NCBI GenBank assembly: GCA_014382445.1
Contig: JACNJS010000010.1
Location: 213,548 to 267,140 of the forward strand
Length of the DNA: 53,593 nt
Reading direction: 5' to 3'
Source: Bacteroidota bacterium
GTDB lineage: Bacteria; Bacteroidota; Bacteroidia; Bacteroidales; F082
The notes under the pieces are model-generated. The model saw only the letters and a list, made by a program, of their open reading frames with translations, was not told the DNA's origin and searched no databases. The position numbers and the translations under genes are program-made. Positions 1 to 8,689 of the stretch are shown one piece after another (the stretch's first letter is position 1; each line of letters starts with the position of its first letter).

Positions 1-1265
1 CCATCATTAATATTATTTGCATATGGGCTACCATAAAGAGCATATCCGCCTCTTAAGCTAAAGTTTGAGAATCTCCATTCAGTACCTGCTCTAAAATTAC
101 TTGTTGCCTTATAAACTGCTTCAATATCTGAATTTACGTCTGCGTAACTAAAACTCTGACTTGAGAATTTTGCAGATGAGTAATTTACATATTCATACTC
201 TGCAGATATAAATCCGTGCGTGCCAATTAAAAAAGCTGTACTACCAATGACCCTTAGAGGAGTTGATAAATGATAATCAAAATTACCAATTATGGATGTA
301 TATGAATCAGCATCAGTCCACTCAAGATCAGCAGTTGTATTTGTCCACCACGAATCACTCATACTCCAGTAATAAGTTGGTGTATGAAAAGCGCCGCCAA
401 TCCTTAACCATTCGGCTGGCTTAACAATTGCTCCAAGTTTTAAATTAATACCCCATCCGGTTGTTGTAAGATTTTCTGTTACACTCCAATTATTAAAAAA
501 TGGAATAGTATCGGCATTATCAAATTCAGCATATGATGATTCACGTGAATACCTTGCATAAGGTAAACCAATGGTTGCGCCAAGATACAGGAAATCATTA
601 TAATTTCCTGAAAAAGAGAACAACCACTCATTTGTTGATCCCTGTGTAATTACCTGTTGACGCTGCAGTACACCTCCGAAAGGAACCGGCGTAAAATACC
701 AATCATCTGTTCCTGGAATAGTATCTATCAGATATAGATACCAAGCAGGATAAAGCTCATAGGGATCATTACTTTCCAAATTATCATAATATTGTCCATC
801 AGCAAGATCTTTGTAAACATCTAATTTTGAGTTAACACTATTTTCACCCTGCATATATAGTGATGAATTAAAATTATTAATTCTGTTCATGCCGAAGCCA
901 AACTGAATGAATTTCCACCCGTTTCCTTTGCTAAGCGGCTTTACAACAACATACCCCAGATTACTAAGATCAAATACTGCTTTCGAACTTTCATTCAGGC
1001 TGCCATTATATACCGATGATACATTTCTGTTAAACACTTCAGGTGTAATACTAAGTTCACTGGTTCTAAAAACGCCCATGCCGGCAGGATTTATACTTGC
1101 TGCGGAAAAATCAGCACCCAGCGCACCGAATGCCCCACCTACTGCCATAGTTCTTGCGGTTCCCTGATAATAATTCTGTGAAAATCTCAGTGCATCCTCA
1201 GCAAACTGCGGATAAGCAGTTATTGATAATAATGCTAAAACTAATATGATACTATATTTTTTCAT
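1..1265 (-). CDS. OmpP1/FadL-like outer-membrane protein, C-terminus beyond window
   Basis: The frame is open from an ATG at 1263-1265 down to the left edge, so about 420 N-terminal residues are visible and the C-terminus lies outside the window. It begins with a Sec signal peptide (MKKYSIILVLALLSITAYPQ). The mature start carries a Gly/Ala-rich stretch with the signature INPAGMG, typical of the OmpP1/FadL/TodX transport barrel family. The rest is rich in Trp, Tyr and Asn with alternating hydrophobic residues, as in beta-barrel strands. The family forms outer-membrane barrels for hydrophobic compounds, but many Bacteroidota paralogs have no known substrate. It is transcribed in the same direction as, and downstream of, the 1396-2856 lipoprotein, with a 49-bp tandem repeat between them. 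Family assignment is good; the substrate is unknown. Confidence 0.8.
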   Translation of the reverse strand, partial: MKKYSIILVLALLSITAYPQFAEDALRFSQNYYQGTARTMAVGGAFGALGADFSAASINPAGMGVFRTSELSITPEVFNRNVSSVYNGSLNESSKAVFDLSNLGYVVVKPLSKGNGWKFIQFGFGMNRINNFNSSLYMQGENSVNSKLDVYKDLADGQYYDNLESNDPYELYPAWYLYLIDTIPGTDDWYFTPVPFGGVLQRQQVITQGSTNEWLFSFSGNYNDFLYLGATIGLPYARYSRESSYAEFDNADTIPFFNNWSVTENLTTTGWGINLKLGAIVKPAEWLRIGGAFHTPTYYWSMSDSWWTNTTADLEWTDADSYTSIIGNFDYHLSTPLRVIGSTAFLIGTHGFISAEYEYVNYSSAKFSSQSFSYADVNSDIEAVYKATSNFRAGTEWRFSNFSLRGGYALYGSPYANNIND

Positions 1266-1281
1266 TTTCAAACTTATAACT

Positions 1282-1379
1282 TTTAACTAATAACTTTTAA
1301 CATATAACATTTAACTAATAACACCTAACGTTCAACTAATAACTTTTAACATATAACGTTTAACTAATAACACCTAACG
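1282..1379. repeat. 49-bp tandem duplication rich in TTTAAC/TAATAAC
   Basis: Two adjacent 49-bp copies (1282-1330 and 1331-1379) differ at about two positions. Each is built from shorter TAAC-containing words. The array fills the gap between the FadL-like start codon and the stop codon of the upstream lipoprotein gene. A related tract in the opposite orientation lies at 25797-25848. I see no open frame or strong hairpin in it. Confidence 0.75.
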
Positions 1380-1395
1380 TAAAACTAAGATATGC

Positions 1396-2856
1396 TTATC
1401 TTCTTCCTCCGCTGCTTTTTGAACTTGATGACGAAGACCTGCTACTTGAGCTGCTACTACTGCTGCTACTAGTAGTTCCGGAACTGCTACTCCTTGAAGG
1501 TGCGCTATAACTTCTTGAAGGTGTACTTTTAGTTCCTGATGAGCTCGAACTTCTTGAAGGCGCACTGTAACTTTTAGGAGTTGATGTGGTACGTGTTTTT
1601 ACAGTTTTAGTACTTGGTGCTGAACTATTTGTTTTTGGAGTAGTATAATTTCTTTGTGAATTAGTTTGTTTTGTTGACCTGTTAAAGGTGTTGGTATTGC
1701 TCTTAGTAGCACTGCTTTTAGATGTTGGAGCAGTAGGCTTCACATATTCCTTACTCGATCTGGGTTGCCTCGAAGGTAAACTTTCATATGCTTTTGGTTT
1801 TTGATATTTTGGTGTTTGCCTTTGTTGAGTAACATTTGTAGTTGAAGGCTTTTGATAACGCTCAATTGCTTTTGCAGGATTACTTTGTTTAGCTTGTTCC
1901 GGCTTCTGTAATCTTGCAGCTTCAGGTTGTTTCTTAGCCTCTTCAGCAACGCGGATTGAACTCTCTGGCCTGCTTTTAGGGTTGACACTTCCCGGGCTAC
2001 TTCCCGATCGTGGTGCTGTGTAGGATTTTGATGTAGTACCACCGGTAACAACATGGCCACCACTTCTGCTTACGATATTTTCATCATCAACTATTCTGTT
2101 AGGAGTGGGGTTAGAGCCAATTCCCGATCGTTCGTTACCCGACCTTGGTATCGTACTTCCGCCAGCTCCCCGGCCACGAGGACCATAAGCAGTTGTATTA
2201 CCATATGCGTAATCAGAATAATACCCACCTCCATAATATCCACCTCCATTATAATAGCCATCCCAGTAACCATTCCAATAACCATTGTTATAACCTGACC
2301 AATAACTTCCGTAATACGGATATCCCCATCTGTAATAAGGATAACCCCAACTATAATATGGCCAACCATAGTCATAATAAGGCCAACCATAGTTATAACC
2401 CATCGACCAGCCATATCCCATACCCATACCCGAGCCAAAGCTGAATGACATGTTGGGGCTGCTACATCCACCGCAATTAGTATAACTTTCATCATAATAA
2501 TCATTGCTGGTTCCTTCTCCATTAAACCTGCTAATACGTGATGCATAATCAGAATCGTAATACTCATCAATAAACTCATATTCTGTTGATCCGTCTTCGG
2601 TGACAATTCCAGAACCGGCATCATCTGAATACTCAGTTACATAACTAACAGCTTCATCTCTTTTAACATTAGTGCCCGATTGATTTTGAGCATTTTTTTG
2701 AAAATCATCCCAGTTATACTGACTTGGGGTTTGAGCTTTTGAAGAAGAATAATAAAGATCATCATTAGGAAGGTTGCTGGTAGATGAACATGCGCCTAAT
2801 CCAGCAATAACCATTATTGACAATAAATAGCGAAATGTTTTTTTTAGAGTTTCCAT
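1396..2856 (-). CDS. Tyr/Gly- and Ser-rich low-complexity lipoprotein
   Basis: This 486-residue protein starts with a lipoprotein signal peptide whose lipobox (LGAC) puts the acylated Cys at about residue 23, followed by a Ser/Thr/Asn linker. Residues of about 120-225 are dominated by Tyr, Gly and Trp in short GYPYY/WGY-type repeats, and the last 200 are Ser/Thr/Pro/Lys/Arg rich, ending in a nearly pure poly-Ser tract and a basic tail. There is no catalytic domain that I recognise. Such proteins are expected to be membrane-anchored and to extend into the periplasm or onto the surface. It is divergent from proS, with 84 bp between the two starts. Overlapping long open frames on both strands come from the repetitive composition, and only this one has a signal peptide. 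Function unknown. Confidence 0.7.
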   Translation of the reverse strand: METLKKTFRYLLSIMVIAGLGACSSTSNLPNDDLYYSSSKAQTPSQYNWDDFQKNAQNQSGTNVKRDEAVSYVTEYSDDAGSGIVTEDGSTEYEFIDEYYDSDYASRISRFNGEGTSNDYYDESYTNCGGCSSPNMSFSFGSGMGMGYGWSMGYNYGWPYYDYGWPYYSWGYPYYRWGYPYYGSYWSGYNNGYWNGYWDGYYNGGGYYGGGYYSDYAYGNTTAYGPRGRGAGGSTIPRSGNERSGIGSNPTPNRIVDDENIVSRSGGHVVTGGTTSKSYTAPRSGSSPGSVNPKSRPESSIRVAEEAKKQPEAARLQKPEQAKQSNPAKAIERYQKPSTTNVTQQRQTPKYQKPKAYESLPSRQPRSSKEYVKPTAPTSKSSATKSNTNTFNRSTKQTNSQRNYTTPKTNSSAPSTKTVKTRTTSTPKSYSAPSRSSSSSGTKSTPSRSYSAPSRSSSSGTTSSSSSSSSSSRSSSSSSKSSGGRR

Positions 2857-2867
2857 TTTTTCTATAG

Positions 2868-2897
2868 TTGTGCAAGTGTAAACATTGTTTAATTTTG
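2868..2897 (+). promoter_or_regulatory. Bacteroidota-type promoter for proS
   Basis: A TTG at 2868-2870 and TAATTTTG at 2890-2897 are separated by 19 bp and match the Bacteroides -33/-7 pattern (TTG, TAnnTTTG). The start site would fall near 2903, giving a leader of about 40 nt before the ATG at 2941. Confidence 0.6.
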
Positions 2898-2940
2898 CGG
2901 TTTACTTAAAAAAATACAATTACTGTACCAAACTTAAAAA

Positions 2941-4410
2941 ATGGCGAAACAATTAACATCAAGAAAAGAAAATTATTCTCAATGGTATAACGATTTAGTA
3001 ATTAAAGCCGACCTTGCCGAAAATTCTGCAGTACGCGGTTCAATGGTGATAAAACCTCATGGTTACGCTATTTGGGAGAAAATGCAATCAGCACTTGATA
3101 CCATGTTTAAAGAAACCGGTCATCAAAATGCATATTTTCCCCTGTTCATACCCAAATCATTTTTCGCCAAAGAAGCATCTCATGTTGAGGGCTTTGCGAA
3201 GGAATGTGCTGTTGTTACGCATTACCGACTAAAAATTGATGAAGATGGAAAAATAATAGTTGATGAAGATGCGAAATTAGAAGAAGAATTAATTGTCAGG
3301 CCAACTTCCGAAACTATTATTTGGGATACTTATCGAAAATGGGTACAATCGTACCGAGATTTACCTATACTTATAAACCAATGGGCAAATGTGGTTAGGT
3401 GGGAGATGCGCCCCCGCCTGTTTCTGCGTACAGCCGAGTTTTTATGGCAGGAAGGTCATACTGCTCATGAAACCAAAAATGAAGCAATTGAGGAAGCAGA
3501 AAGAATGGTTGGTGTTTATGCTGACTTTGCCGAGAATTGGCTGGGTATACCTGTTTTAAAAGGAGTAAAATCGCCCAATGAAAGGTTTGCCGGTGCAGTT
3601 GAAACTTATTGTATAGAAGCATTGATGCAAGATGGAAAGGCTCTTCAGGCAGGCACTTCTCATTTTTTAGGGCAAAATTTTGCCAAAGCCTTTGATGTTA
3701 AATTTGTGTCGCGTGAGAATATACAGGAATTTGTTTGGGCTACTTCTTGGGGAGTGTCAACGAGATTAATTGGAGCACTTATTATGGCTCATTCTGATGA
3801 CAACGGCCTTGTACTACCTCCTAAAATTGCACCTATACAAGTGGTAATTGTGCCTATATTTAAGGACAAGGAACAACTTGCTGCAATTAGTGAAAAAGTA
3901 AAGGAGATAGTTAAAGTACTTAAAGCAAAAAATATTTCAGTTAAATATGATGACCGCGATACACACAAACCCGGTTTTAAATTTGCCGAATGGGAACTAA
4001 AAGGGATCCCTGTACGCCTTGCAATAGGTCCACGTGACCTGGAAAATGGAACAGTGGAAGTAGCGAGAAGAGACACTCTTGAAAAAGATACTTTACAGGT
4101 AACAAATATTGGCGAAAAGATTGAAAACCTATTAATTCAGATTCAGGACAATATCTTTCAAAAGGCATTATCTTACAGAGACGAACACACCTATAACGTT
4201 GATACGTGGGATGAATTTACAAACCGGCTTGAACAAGGAGGATTTGTTTACGCTCACTGGGATGGGACACCTGAAACTGAACTGATAATAAAAGGTAAAA
4301 CAAAAGCAACAATCAGAGTAATTCCTTTCGATGAAATGCATAAAGAAGGTAAATGTATTTTAACCGGTAAACTTTCAAAACAAAGAGTTGTCTTTGCTAA
4401 AGCGTATTAG
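2941..4410 (+). CDS. proS: Prolyl-tRNA synthetase, short (eukaryote/archaea-like) form
   Basis: This enzyme charges tRNA-Pro with proline using ATP in the cytoplasm. The 489 residues match the short ProS type used by Bacteroidota, which lacks the editing insertion of the E. coli enzyme. Class II motifs are visible: motif 2 around [19 protein letters not shown], an RPTSET stretch before it, and the GAGTSH-like [11 protein letters not shown] and [10 protein letters not shown] segments of the catalytic core. The anticodon-binding domain (about 285-400) and the C-terminal domain ending in a Tyr follow. The ATG lies about 38 nt after the predicted start site. The gene converges on the 4437-5177 lipoprotein with a 26-bp gap. 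Confidence 0.97.
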   Translation: MAKQLTSRKENYSQWYNDLVIKADLAENSAVRGSMVIKPHGYAIWEKMQSALDTMFKETGHQNAYFPLFIPKSFFAKEASHVEGFAKECAVVTHYRLKIDEDGKIIVDEDAKLEEELIVRPTSETIIWDTYRKWVQSYRDLPILINQWANVVRWEMRPRLFLRTAEFLWQEGHTAHETKNEAIEEAERMVGVYADFAENWLGIPVLKGVKSPNERFAGAVETYCIEALMQDGKALQAGTSHFLGQNFAKAFDVKFVSRENIQEFVWATSWGVSTRLIGALIMAHSDDNGLVLPPKIAPIQVVIVPIFKDKEQLAAISEKVKEIVKVLKAKNISVKYDDRDTHKPGFKFAEWELKGIPVRLAIGPRDLENGTVEVARRDTLEKDTLQVTNIGEKIENLLIQIQDNIFQKALSYRDEHTYNVDTWDEFTNRLEQGGFVYAHWDGTPETELIIKGKTKATIRVIPFDEMHKEGKCILTGKLSKQRVVFAKAY

Positions 4411-4436
4411 GTTTTTGGATTCAAATATAAAGATGA

Positions 4437-5177
4437 CTAATCCATCTTAATAAGCTCTCCAGATCCTATTTTATTTAATGTAACTATCGGAGGGTTGCCG
4501 GCATAATATATATTTCCAACATTTTCGATTGTAGCACCTAAGTTCGTAACTACACGCAAATAAATGTCATTACTGCTTCGGTTATTCACATAAATAAAGT
4601 TAGATTCCAAATTAATCATGTCGATTAAGCCAAAACTGGCAGAATAAACATATGATAAGCCACACGTACCGCTAAGAACAATACTTGCTGTTCCATAATG
4701 CAAACTGGCATATAACTTTAGTACATCTAATTTTAGGTCAATTTTTCCAGCGCCTTCATGTACATTTATCCATAGAGAATCGGTTTTTAAAGTATCCGTA
4801 TTAGTAATATCACCAATAGATCTATACTCGACTGTATCAAAATCCACATAATTCAGATGTATATTTATAGGGCTTTCAAAGCTTCTAATCCAATTACACT
4901 GGTTATCATTCCTGATTTCCAGAACTCCATTTTGGTTTACTTCTGTTTTTATACCACCAACCAGGTTTGAGCCTGCCTCAACCACAATGCCATTATTTTC
5001 CGATTTGTTGAGTATCAGATTAACATTGTCTTTTAACAGGATAGTATTAAAATCATCAATATTGCGTTCCTGCATAGTTAGTTTACCGGATGAGTAAAAA
5101 CAATCACTTACTCCACCTTTTTTACAAGAGGGTAAAAATGTAAGAAGTAAAATTATCAATAATAGATTTTTTTTCAA
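4437..5177 (-). CDS. GIN-domain (DUF2807) lipoprotein
   Basis: The 246-residue protein begins with a lipoprotein signal peptide (lipobox FLPSC, Cys near residue 17). The body is a run of short beta strands with the pattern of the DUF2807/GIN domain, a putative head domain of bacterial surface proteins (starting near ERNIDDFNTILLKDNVNLIL). No enzymatic motif is visible. The start is a TTG at 5175-5177, because only that codon includes the whole signal peptide. The TTG overlaps the TGA stop of the upstream PagL-like gene as TTGA, so the two are probably translationally coupled and co-transcribed. The pairing suggests an envelope role, but nothing more specific can be said. Confidence 0.8.
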   Translation of the reverse strand: MKKNLLLIILLLTFLPSCKKGGVSDCFYSSGKLTMQERNIDDFNTILLKDNVNLILNKSENNGIVVEAGSNLVGGIKTEVNQNGVLEIRNDNQCNWIRSFESPINIHLNYVDFDTVEYRSIGDITNTDTLKTDSLWINVHEGAGKIDLKLDVLKLYASLHYGTASIVLSGTCGLSYVYSASFGLIDMINLESNFIYVNNRSSNDIYLRVVTNLGATIENVGNIYYAGNPPIVTLNKIGSGELIKMD

Positions 5178-6331
5178 TTGTGTTTTATTTTACGTTTATA
5201 AATAAAATTAACCCTGTATCCTAGTCCAAAACCAACATATTCAGCTCTGCCAAGGTGTGCACTTAAGGCCATATTTGCAAATAGGTTTTTAGTAATAAAA
5301 TACTTAAGTGTAAGCCGCTGATAAATATCGCTCTCACTCCTTTCCAAACCACTTACATAAAAACCAACATTAAACAAAAACGATAAACGATCCATTACAA
5401 GTTCGTAAGCTATGTTAACACCAATTTTTGTGAGTTGCAGATTATTTGTTACAGTAACATACCGCCTTTCAAGTAAAATTTTATCCGACCCATCGTGTGT
5501 TAAATCAAGCCCAAAACCGAATTTACTTTTGTATGAAACTTGCGCCATAATATTTGCAAAAGCACCTAATACATAGAAACTCTTTCCATATTCACCACTC
5601 ATATCTTTAAAGGCCAGGGCAGTTGCAAATTCAAGACTCAGATATTTTCTTCCATCAAACTCAAACGAATATAATTCGGGTAATATTTTTCTATCCAATG
5701 AGCTATTTGGATTATTTAAGTACGACGTAACACCTATTGATGCAGTTAATATATTAAGTCCATAATTCGGAGTTTTCATCGATCCATTTGAGAAATGTGT
5801 TAAACCCATTCCGGCAGTCATAGTTAGCATTTTTGAGACTCTTCTCCTGAATTCAAAAAATAAACTAGCAGCAATGTTCAGGTGTGAGCCTATAGCAAAG
5901 TTCTTATAGTTGTCAATCCTATGAAAACGATTTGTAAGATACCCCAAACCAATTCCTAATTTAAAATTCAACGATAGTTTGTTATCGCTGATAAGAGGAA
6001 AGTTAATTGTAGGATAAACAGCAAATGCAGAGCCTATTTCAGATCTACCTCCTAAGCCAGAGTACCATAAATTAATGCCAATTATAGGATAAGCATATTC
6101 CGCCTCCCACCTGTATTTACCAAAAGTAGTTTTTTGCAGACTTATTTCAAAGGCAGGAAAATGCGACCTAAAAACATCTAACTCAAGATGATGGCTCATT
6201 AACAATCCATACTGAATATTAAATTCTGTTGTTAAATTGTGATTTGTAGCTGGTTTTGCAGGTTGAGCAATTATATCATTATCAATTAGTGCAAATAATA
6301 AAATCAATGATATTAGCTTTCCTGTGTGCAA
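5174..6331 (-). CDS. PagL-like acyloxyacyl hydrolase (lipid A deacylase family)
   Basis: The 385-residue protein has a signal peptide and outer-membrane barrel-like strands. Its middle (about residues 175-205) contains GMGLTHFSNGSMKTPNYG, the conserved stretch of the lipid A 3-O-deacylase PagL family, with the His-Ser-Asn motif that contributes the catalytic His and Ser. PagL removes the 3-linked acyl chain of lipid A in the outer membrane and so changes LPS properties. The protein is much longer than canonical PagL (about 150-190 aa): a second barrel-like half of about 170 residues follows the catalytic half, as in many Bacteroidota homologs. The start appears to be TTG (6329-6331), since no ATG precedes the signal peptide in frame. 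It overlaps the downstream GIN-domain gene by 4 bp. Activity is inferred from the motif. Confidence 0.75.
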   Translation of the reverse strand: MHTGKLISLILLFALIDNDIIAQPAKPATNHNLTTEFNIQYGLLMSHHLELDVFRSHFPAFEISLQKTTFGKYRWEAEYAYPIIGINLWYSGLGGRSEIGSAFAVYPTINFPLISDNKLSLNFKLGIGLGYLTNRFHRIDNYKNFAIGSHLNIAASLFFEFRRRVSKMLTMTAGMGLTHFSNGSMKTPNYGLNILTASIGVTSYLNNPNSSLDRKILPELYSFEFDGRKYLSLEFATALAFKDMSGEYGKSFYVLGAFANIMAQVSYKSKFGFGLDLTHDGSDKILLERRYVTVTNNLQLTKIGVNIAYELVMDRLSFLFNVGFYVSGLERSESDIYQRLTLKYFITKNLFANMALSAHLGRAEYVGFGLGYRVNFIYKRKIKHN

Positions 6332-6353
6332 TTTTTCTTTTTTAATTATAACG

Positions 6354-6361
6354 CAAAGTTA
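6354..6361 (-). promoter_or_regulatory. Possible -7 box upstream of the PagL-like gene
   Basis: The minus strand reads TAACTTTG, matching TAnnTTTG, 23 bp before the TTG start. I see no TTG at the usual 19-21 bp distance, so this is weak. Confidence 0.3.
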
Positions 6362-6547
6362 TTAATATTGAGAGTTGTTGTTAAGCTTAAGCAACATTTA
6401 CAAATTGGAATATAGCACATAATGCAGCTTCATTTATTACGTTTTATTTTTTTACATAAAATTTTAAAAAATAATATAGTAACTTGCACCCTGAAAAAAT
6501 GTAAGGCATGTATTTAACAACATGATTCTATGTAATTATTTTCCTTT

Positions 6548-6928
6548 ATGAAGGCAAAGCAAAAATCAAAACACATATTATTGGTAGAGGATAACCTTCT
6601 AAATCAGAAATTTGCTATGGCTGTTCTGAAAATGAAAGGATATACCTGGGATTTGGCTGAAAATGGTAAAATAGCTGTTGAGTTTTATAAAAAAACTGAG
6701 TATGAGGCAATTCTAATGGATATTCAAATGCCAATAATGAACGGAATAGAAGCCACAATAGATATCCGAAACATGGAAAAGAAGAATGATTGGCAGAGAA
6801 TTAAAATTATTGCCGTTACAGCTTTTGCTATGCCCGGAGATGAGGAAAAATTTAAAGAAATAGGAATCGACTTATACATTTCAAAACCTTATACCAGCAA
6901 ACAGCTTATATCGTTTATTGAGCTTTAA
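6548..6928 (+). CDS. Stand-alone response-regulator receiver domain (CheY-like)
   Basis: The 126 residues form a single receiver domain: acidic pair in LLVEDN, phospho-acceptor Asp in AILMDIQMP, the conserved Thr/Ala region AVTAFA, and the Lys of ISKPY. There is no output domain. The sequence resembles receivers at the C-terminus of hybrid sensor kinases (LMDIQMPIMNGIEAT), so it may act by protein-protein contact or in a phosphorelay. It precedes mazG by 9 bp, so the two are probably co-transcribed. No kinase is adjacent, so the partner is unknown. Confidence 0.9.
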   Translation: MKAKQKSKHILLVEDNLLNQKFAMAVLKMKGYTWDLAENGKIAVEFYKKTEYEAILMDIQMPIMNGIEATIDIRNMEKKNDWQRIKIIAVTAFAMPGDEEKFKEIGIDLYISKPYTSKQLISFIEL

Positions 6929-6937
6929 AGCAAAAAA

Positions 6938-7723
6938 ATGCAGGAAAAACTACTAGCATTTGAAAAGCTGCTTAAAATTATGGACAACCTTAGGAGTAGT
7001 TGCCCATGGGATAAAGAACAAACTTTTGAAAGTCTGCGACATCTAACAATTGAAGAAGTTTACGAGCTTTCGGATGCCATTCTAAATAAAGATATGGCTG
7101 CTATAAAGGGGGAACTTGGCGATTTAATGTTACACCTTGTTTTTTATGCTAAATTAGGTTCAGAAATTGAGAGGTTCGATATTAAAGACGTGCTGGATAA
7201 AATTTCGGAGAAATTAATTCACAGGCATCCTCATATTTTTGGAGATACAACTGTTACCAGTGCCAAAGATGTACTTCATAACTGGGAAAAACTAAAACTT
7301 AAAGAAGGCCGCTCATCAATTCTTGAAGGTGTACCCAAATCTTTACCACCCCTGGTTAAAGCATACCGCATACAGGAAAAAGCAAAAGGTGTTGGTTTTG
7401 AATGGGAAAAGCGCGAACATGTTTGGGATAAAGTAATTGAAGAACTCAACGAGCTACAACATGAAGTAGAAAATAACGCCGATAAAGATAAAATGGAAGA
7501 CGAACTCGGCGACTTACTTTTCGCTTTAACCAATTATGCCAGGTATATCGGCGTTAACCCCGAAAATGCTCTGGAAAAAACAAATAGGAAGTTTATTAAA
7601 AGGTTTCAATTTATTGAAAAACAGTCAGCTTTGGATGGCCACAAACTGGAAGATATGAGTCTGGATGCAATGGAAGCTTATTGGGTACAGGCTAAAGGAC
7701 TTGAAAATGGTTTTGATTATTGA
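6938..7723 (+). CDS. mazG: MazG nucleoside triphosphate pyrophosphohydrolase
   Basis: MazG hydrolyses nucleoside triphosphates to the monophosphate and pyrophosphate, with a house-cleaning and stress role. The 261 residues contain the expected two tandem all-alpha NTP-PPase modules: the first with CPWDKEQTFESLR and EEVYEL..GELGDLMLHLVFYA (EExxE and ExxD metal ligands), and the second with KVIEELNEL..MEDELGDLLFALTNYAR. The length is that of the two-domain E. coli-type enzyme. It lies 9 bp after the receiver gene, and its TGA overlaps the TTG start of the PAP2 gene, indicating a three-gene operon. Confidence 0.95.
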   Translation: MQEKLLAFEKLLKIMDNLRSSCPWDKEQTFESLRHLTIEEVYELSDAILNKDMAAIKGELGDLMLHLVFYAKLGSEIERFDIKDVLDKISEKLIHRHPHIFGDTTVTSAKDVLHNWEKLKLKEGRSSILEGVPKSLPPLVKAYRIQEKAKGVGFEWEKREHVWDKVIEELNELQHEVENNADKDKMEDELGDLLFALTNYARYIGVNPENALEKTNRKFIKRFQFIEKQSALDGHKLEDMSLDAMEAYWVQAKGLENGFDY

Positions 7724-8586
7724 AAATTGATGATAAATTGATTAATCCAATTAAAAAATATAATAGTATTAGAAGGGTTATTGTAACGCATCTAATTATA
7801 AACCTACTCACAGTCAGTCTATTTGGTCAGGTTACCGATTTCAAAAACTACCCATACAAACCTGATAAAGATTATATTAGTTCATATTGGACTACTACAA
7901 AAAAAATTGCTGTCGGCCCTCTACATTGGAAGCAAAAAGAATGGATTATTGCAGGAACAGTAGCTGCTGCGGGAATAACACTTTATATTTTCGACGATGA
8001 GATAAGGCAGGTATTTCAAAACAATAAAAGCAACACACTGGATTTTGCATCAAAGTATATTACTGAACCCTGGGGAAGTGGTTTATATCCTGCAGCATTA
8101 TTTGGCGGATACTATATATACGGCCTTGCTTCACAAAACGAGCGAGCCCGCCAGATAGCACTAGGTGGAACTCAGGCATTTGTAATGGCAGGAATTTCGT
8201 CGCAGGTACTTAAACAAATCTTTCACCGACACAGGCCGTCACAAGATATTCCATCAAGCCCCTATTTGTGGGAAGGACCTTTCAAAGGATGGGACAATAC
8301 TGCATTTCCTTCAGGACACACAACTGCAGCCTTTGCAATTGCATCAATGATGTCGAAGGTTTATAAGGATAAAATCTGGGTTGGGATATTATCTTATAGC
8401 CTGGCAACTGGTGTTGGTCTTTCGCGTGTTTATGATAATGTACACTGGCCTACCGATGTTCTAATCGGAGCTGCATTGGGATATGCTATCGGCCAATCAG
8501 TTTATTCTATCATGTCGAACGATTCAAAATTCACAATGGGTATTTCCGAAACTGGCGGTGTTTCAGTTGCTTATCGAATTGAGTGA
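7720..8586 (+). CDS. PAP2-family membrane phosphatase
   Basis: This is a lipid phosphatase-like protein of 288 residues with several membrane segments (about 75-92, 122-137, 200-230, 245-260). All three PAP2 signature motifs are present: KQIFHRHRP (165-173), FPSGH (196-200) and SRVYDNVHWPTD (235-246), including the catalytic His residues and Asp. Family members dephosphorylate phosphatidate, undecaprenyl pyrophosphate or phosphatidylglycerophosphate; the substrate cannot be told from sequence. The start is probably TTG at 7720, overlapping the mazG stop as TTGA; a TTG at 7738 is the alternative. The only nearby ATG (7729) is out of frame. The gene ends before a hairpin-containing convergent spacer. 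Confidence 0.85.
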   Translation: MKIDDKLINPIKKYNSIRRVIVTHLIINLLTVSLFGQVTDFKNYPYKPDKDYISSYWTTTKKIAVGPLHWKQKEWIIAGTVAAAGITLYIFDDEIRQVFQNNKSNTLDFASKYITEPWGSGLYPAALFGGYYIYGLASQNERARQIALGGTQAFVMAGISSQVLKQIFHRHRPSQDIPSSPYLWEGPFKGWDNTAFPSGHTTAAFAIASMMSKVYKDKIWVGILSYSLATGVGLSRVYDNVHWPTDVLIGAALGYAIGQSVYSIMSNDSKFTMGISETGGVSVAYRIE

Positions 8587-8616
8587 TAAGAATTAGTATT
8601 ACACTGTCCAATCCAA

Positions 8617-8673
8617 TTGTCATATCGAGACCCAACTCCCCCGGAAAAAGGAGTCCAGTTAGTGTGATGACAA
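8617..8673. terminator. Imperfect hairpin between convergent genes (REP-like or terminator)
   Basis: TTGTCAT at 8617-8623 is matched by ATGACAA at 8667-8673, and an inner AACTCC/GGAGT pair surrounds a CCCGG-containing loop. It sits in the 103-bp gap between the convergent PAP2 and 263-aa genes, where a bidirectional terminator is expected. There is no clear T-run, so a dispersed palindromic repeat is an alternative. Confidence 0.4.
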
Positions 8674-8689
8674 AAATTCCAAATATCAA

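Noticed and set aside
1281-1380. CRISPR array
   Set aside because: The repeats are head-to-tail without unique spacers, only two copies exist, and no cas genes are present.
2053-2624. Several open frames on both strands inside the low-complexity lipoprotein gene
   Set aside because: They arise from the biased Tyr/Gly/Ser codon composition; only the 1396-2856 frame has a signal peptide and lipobox.
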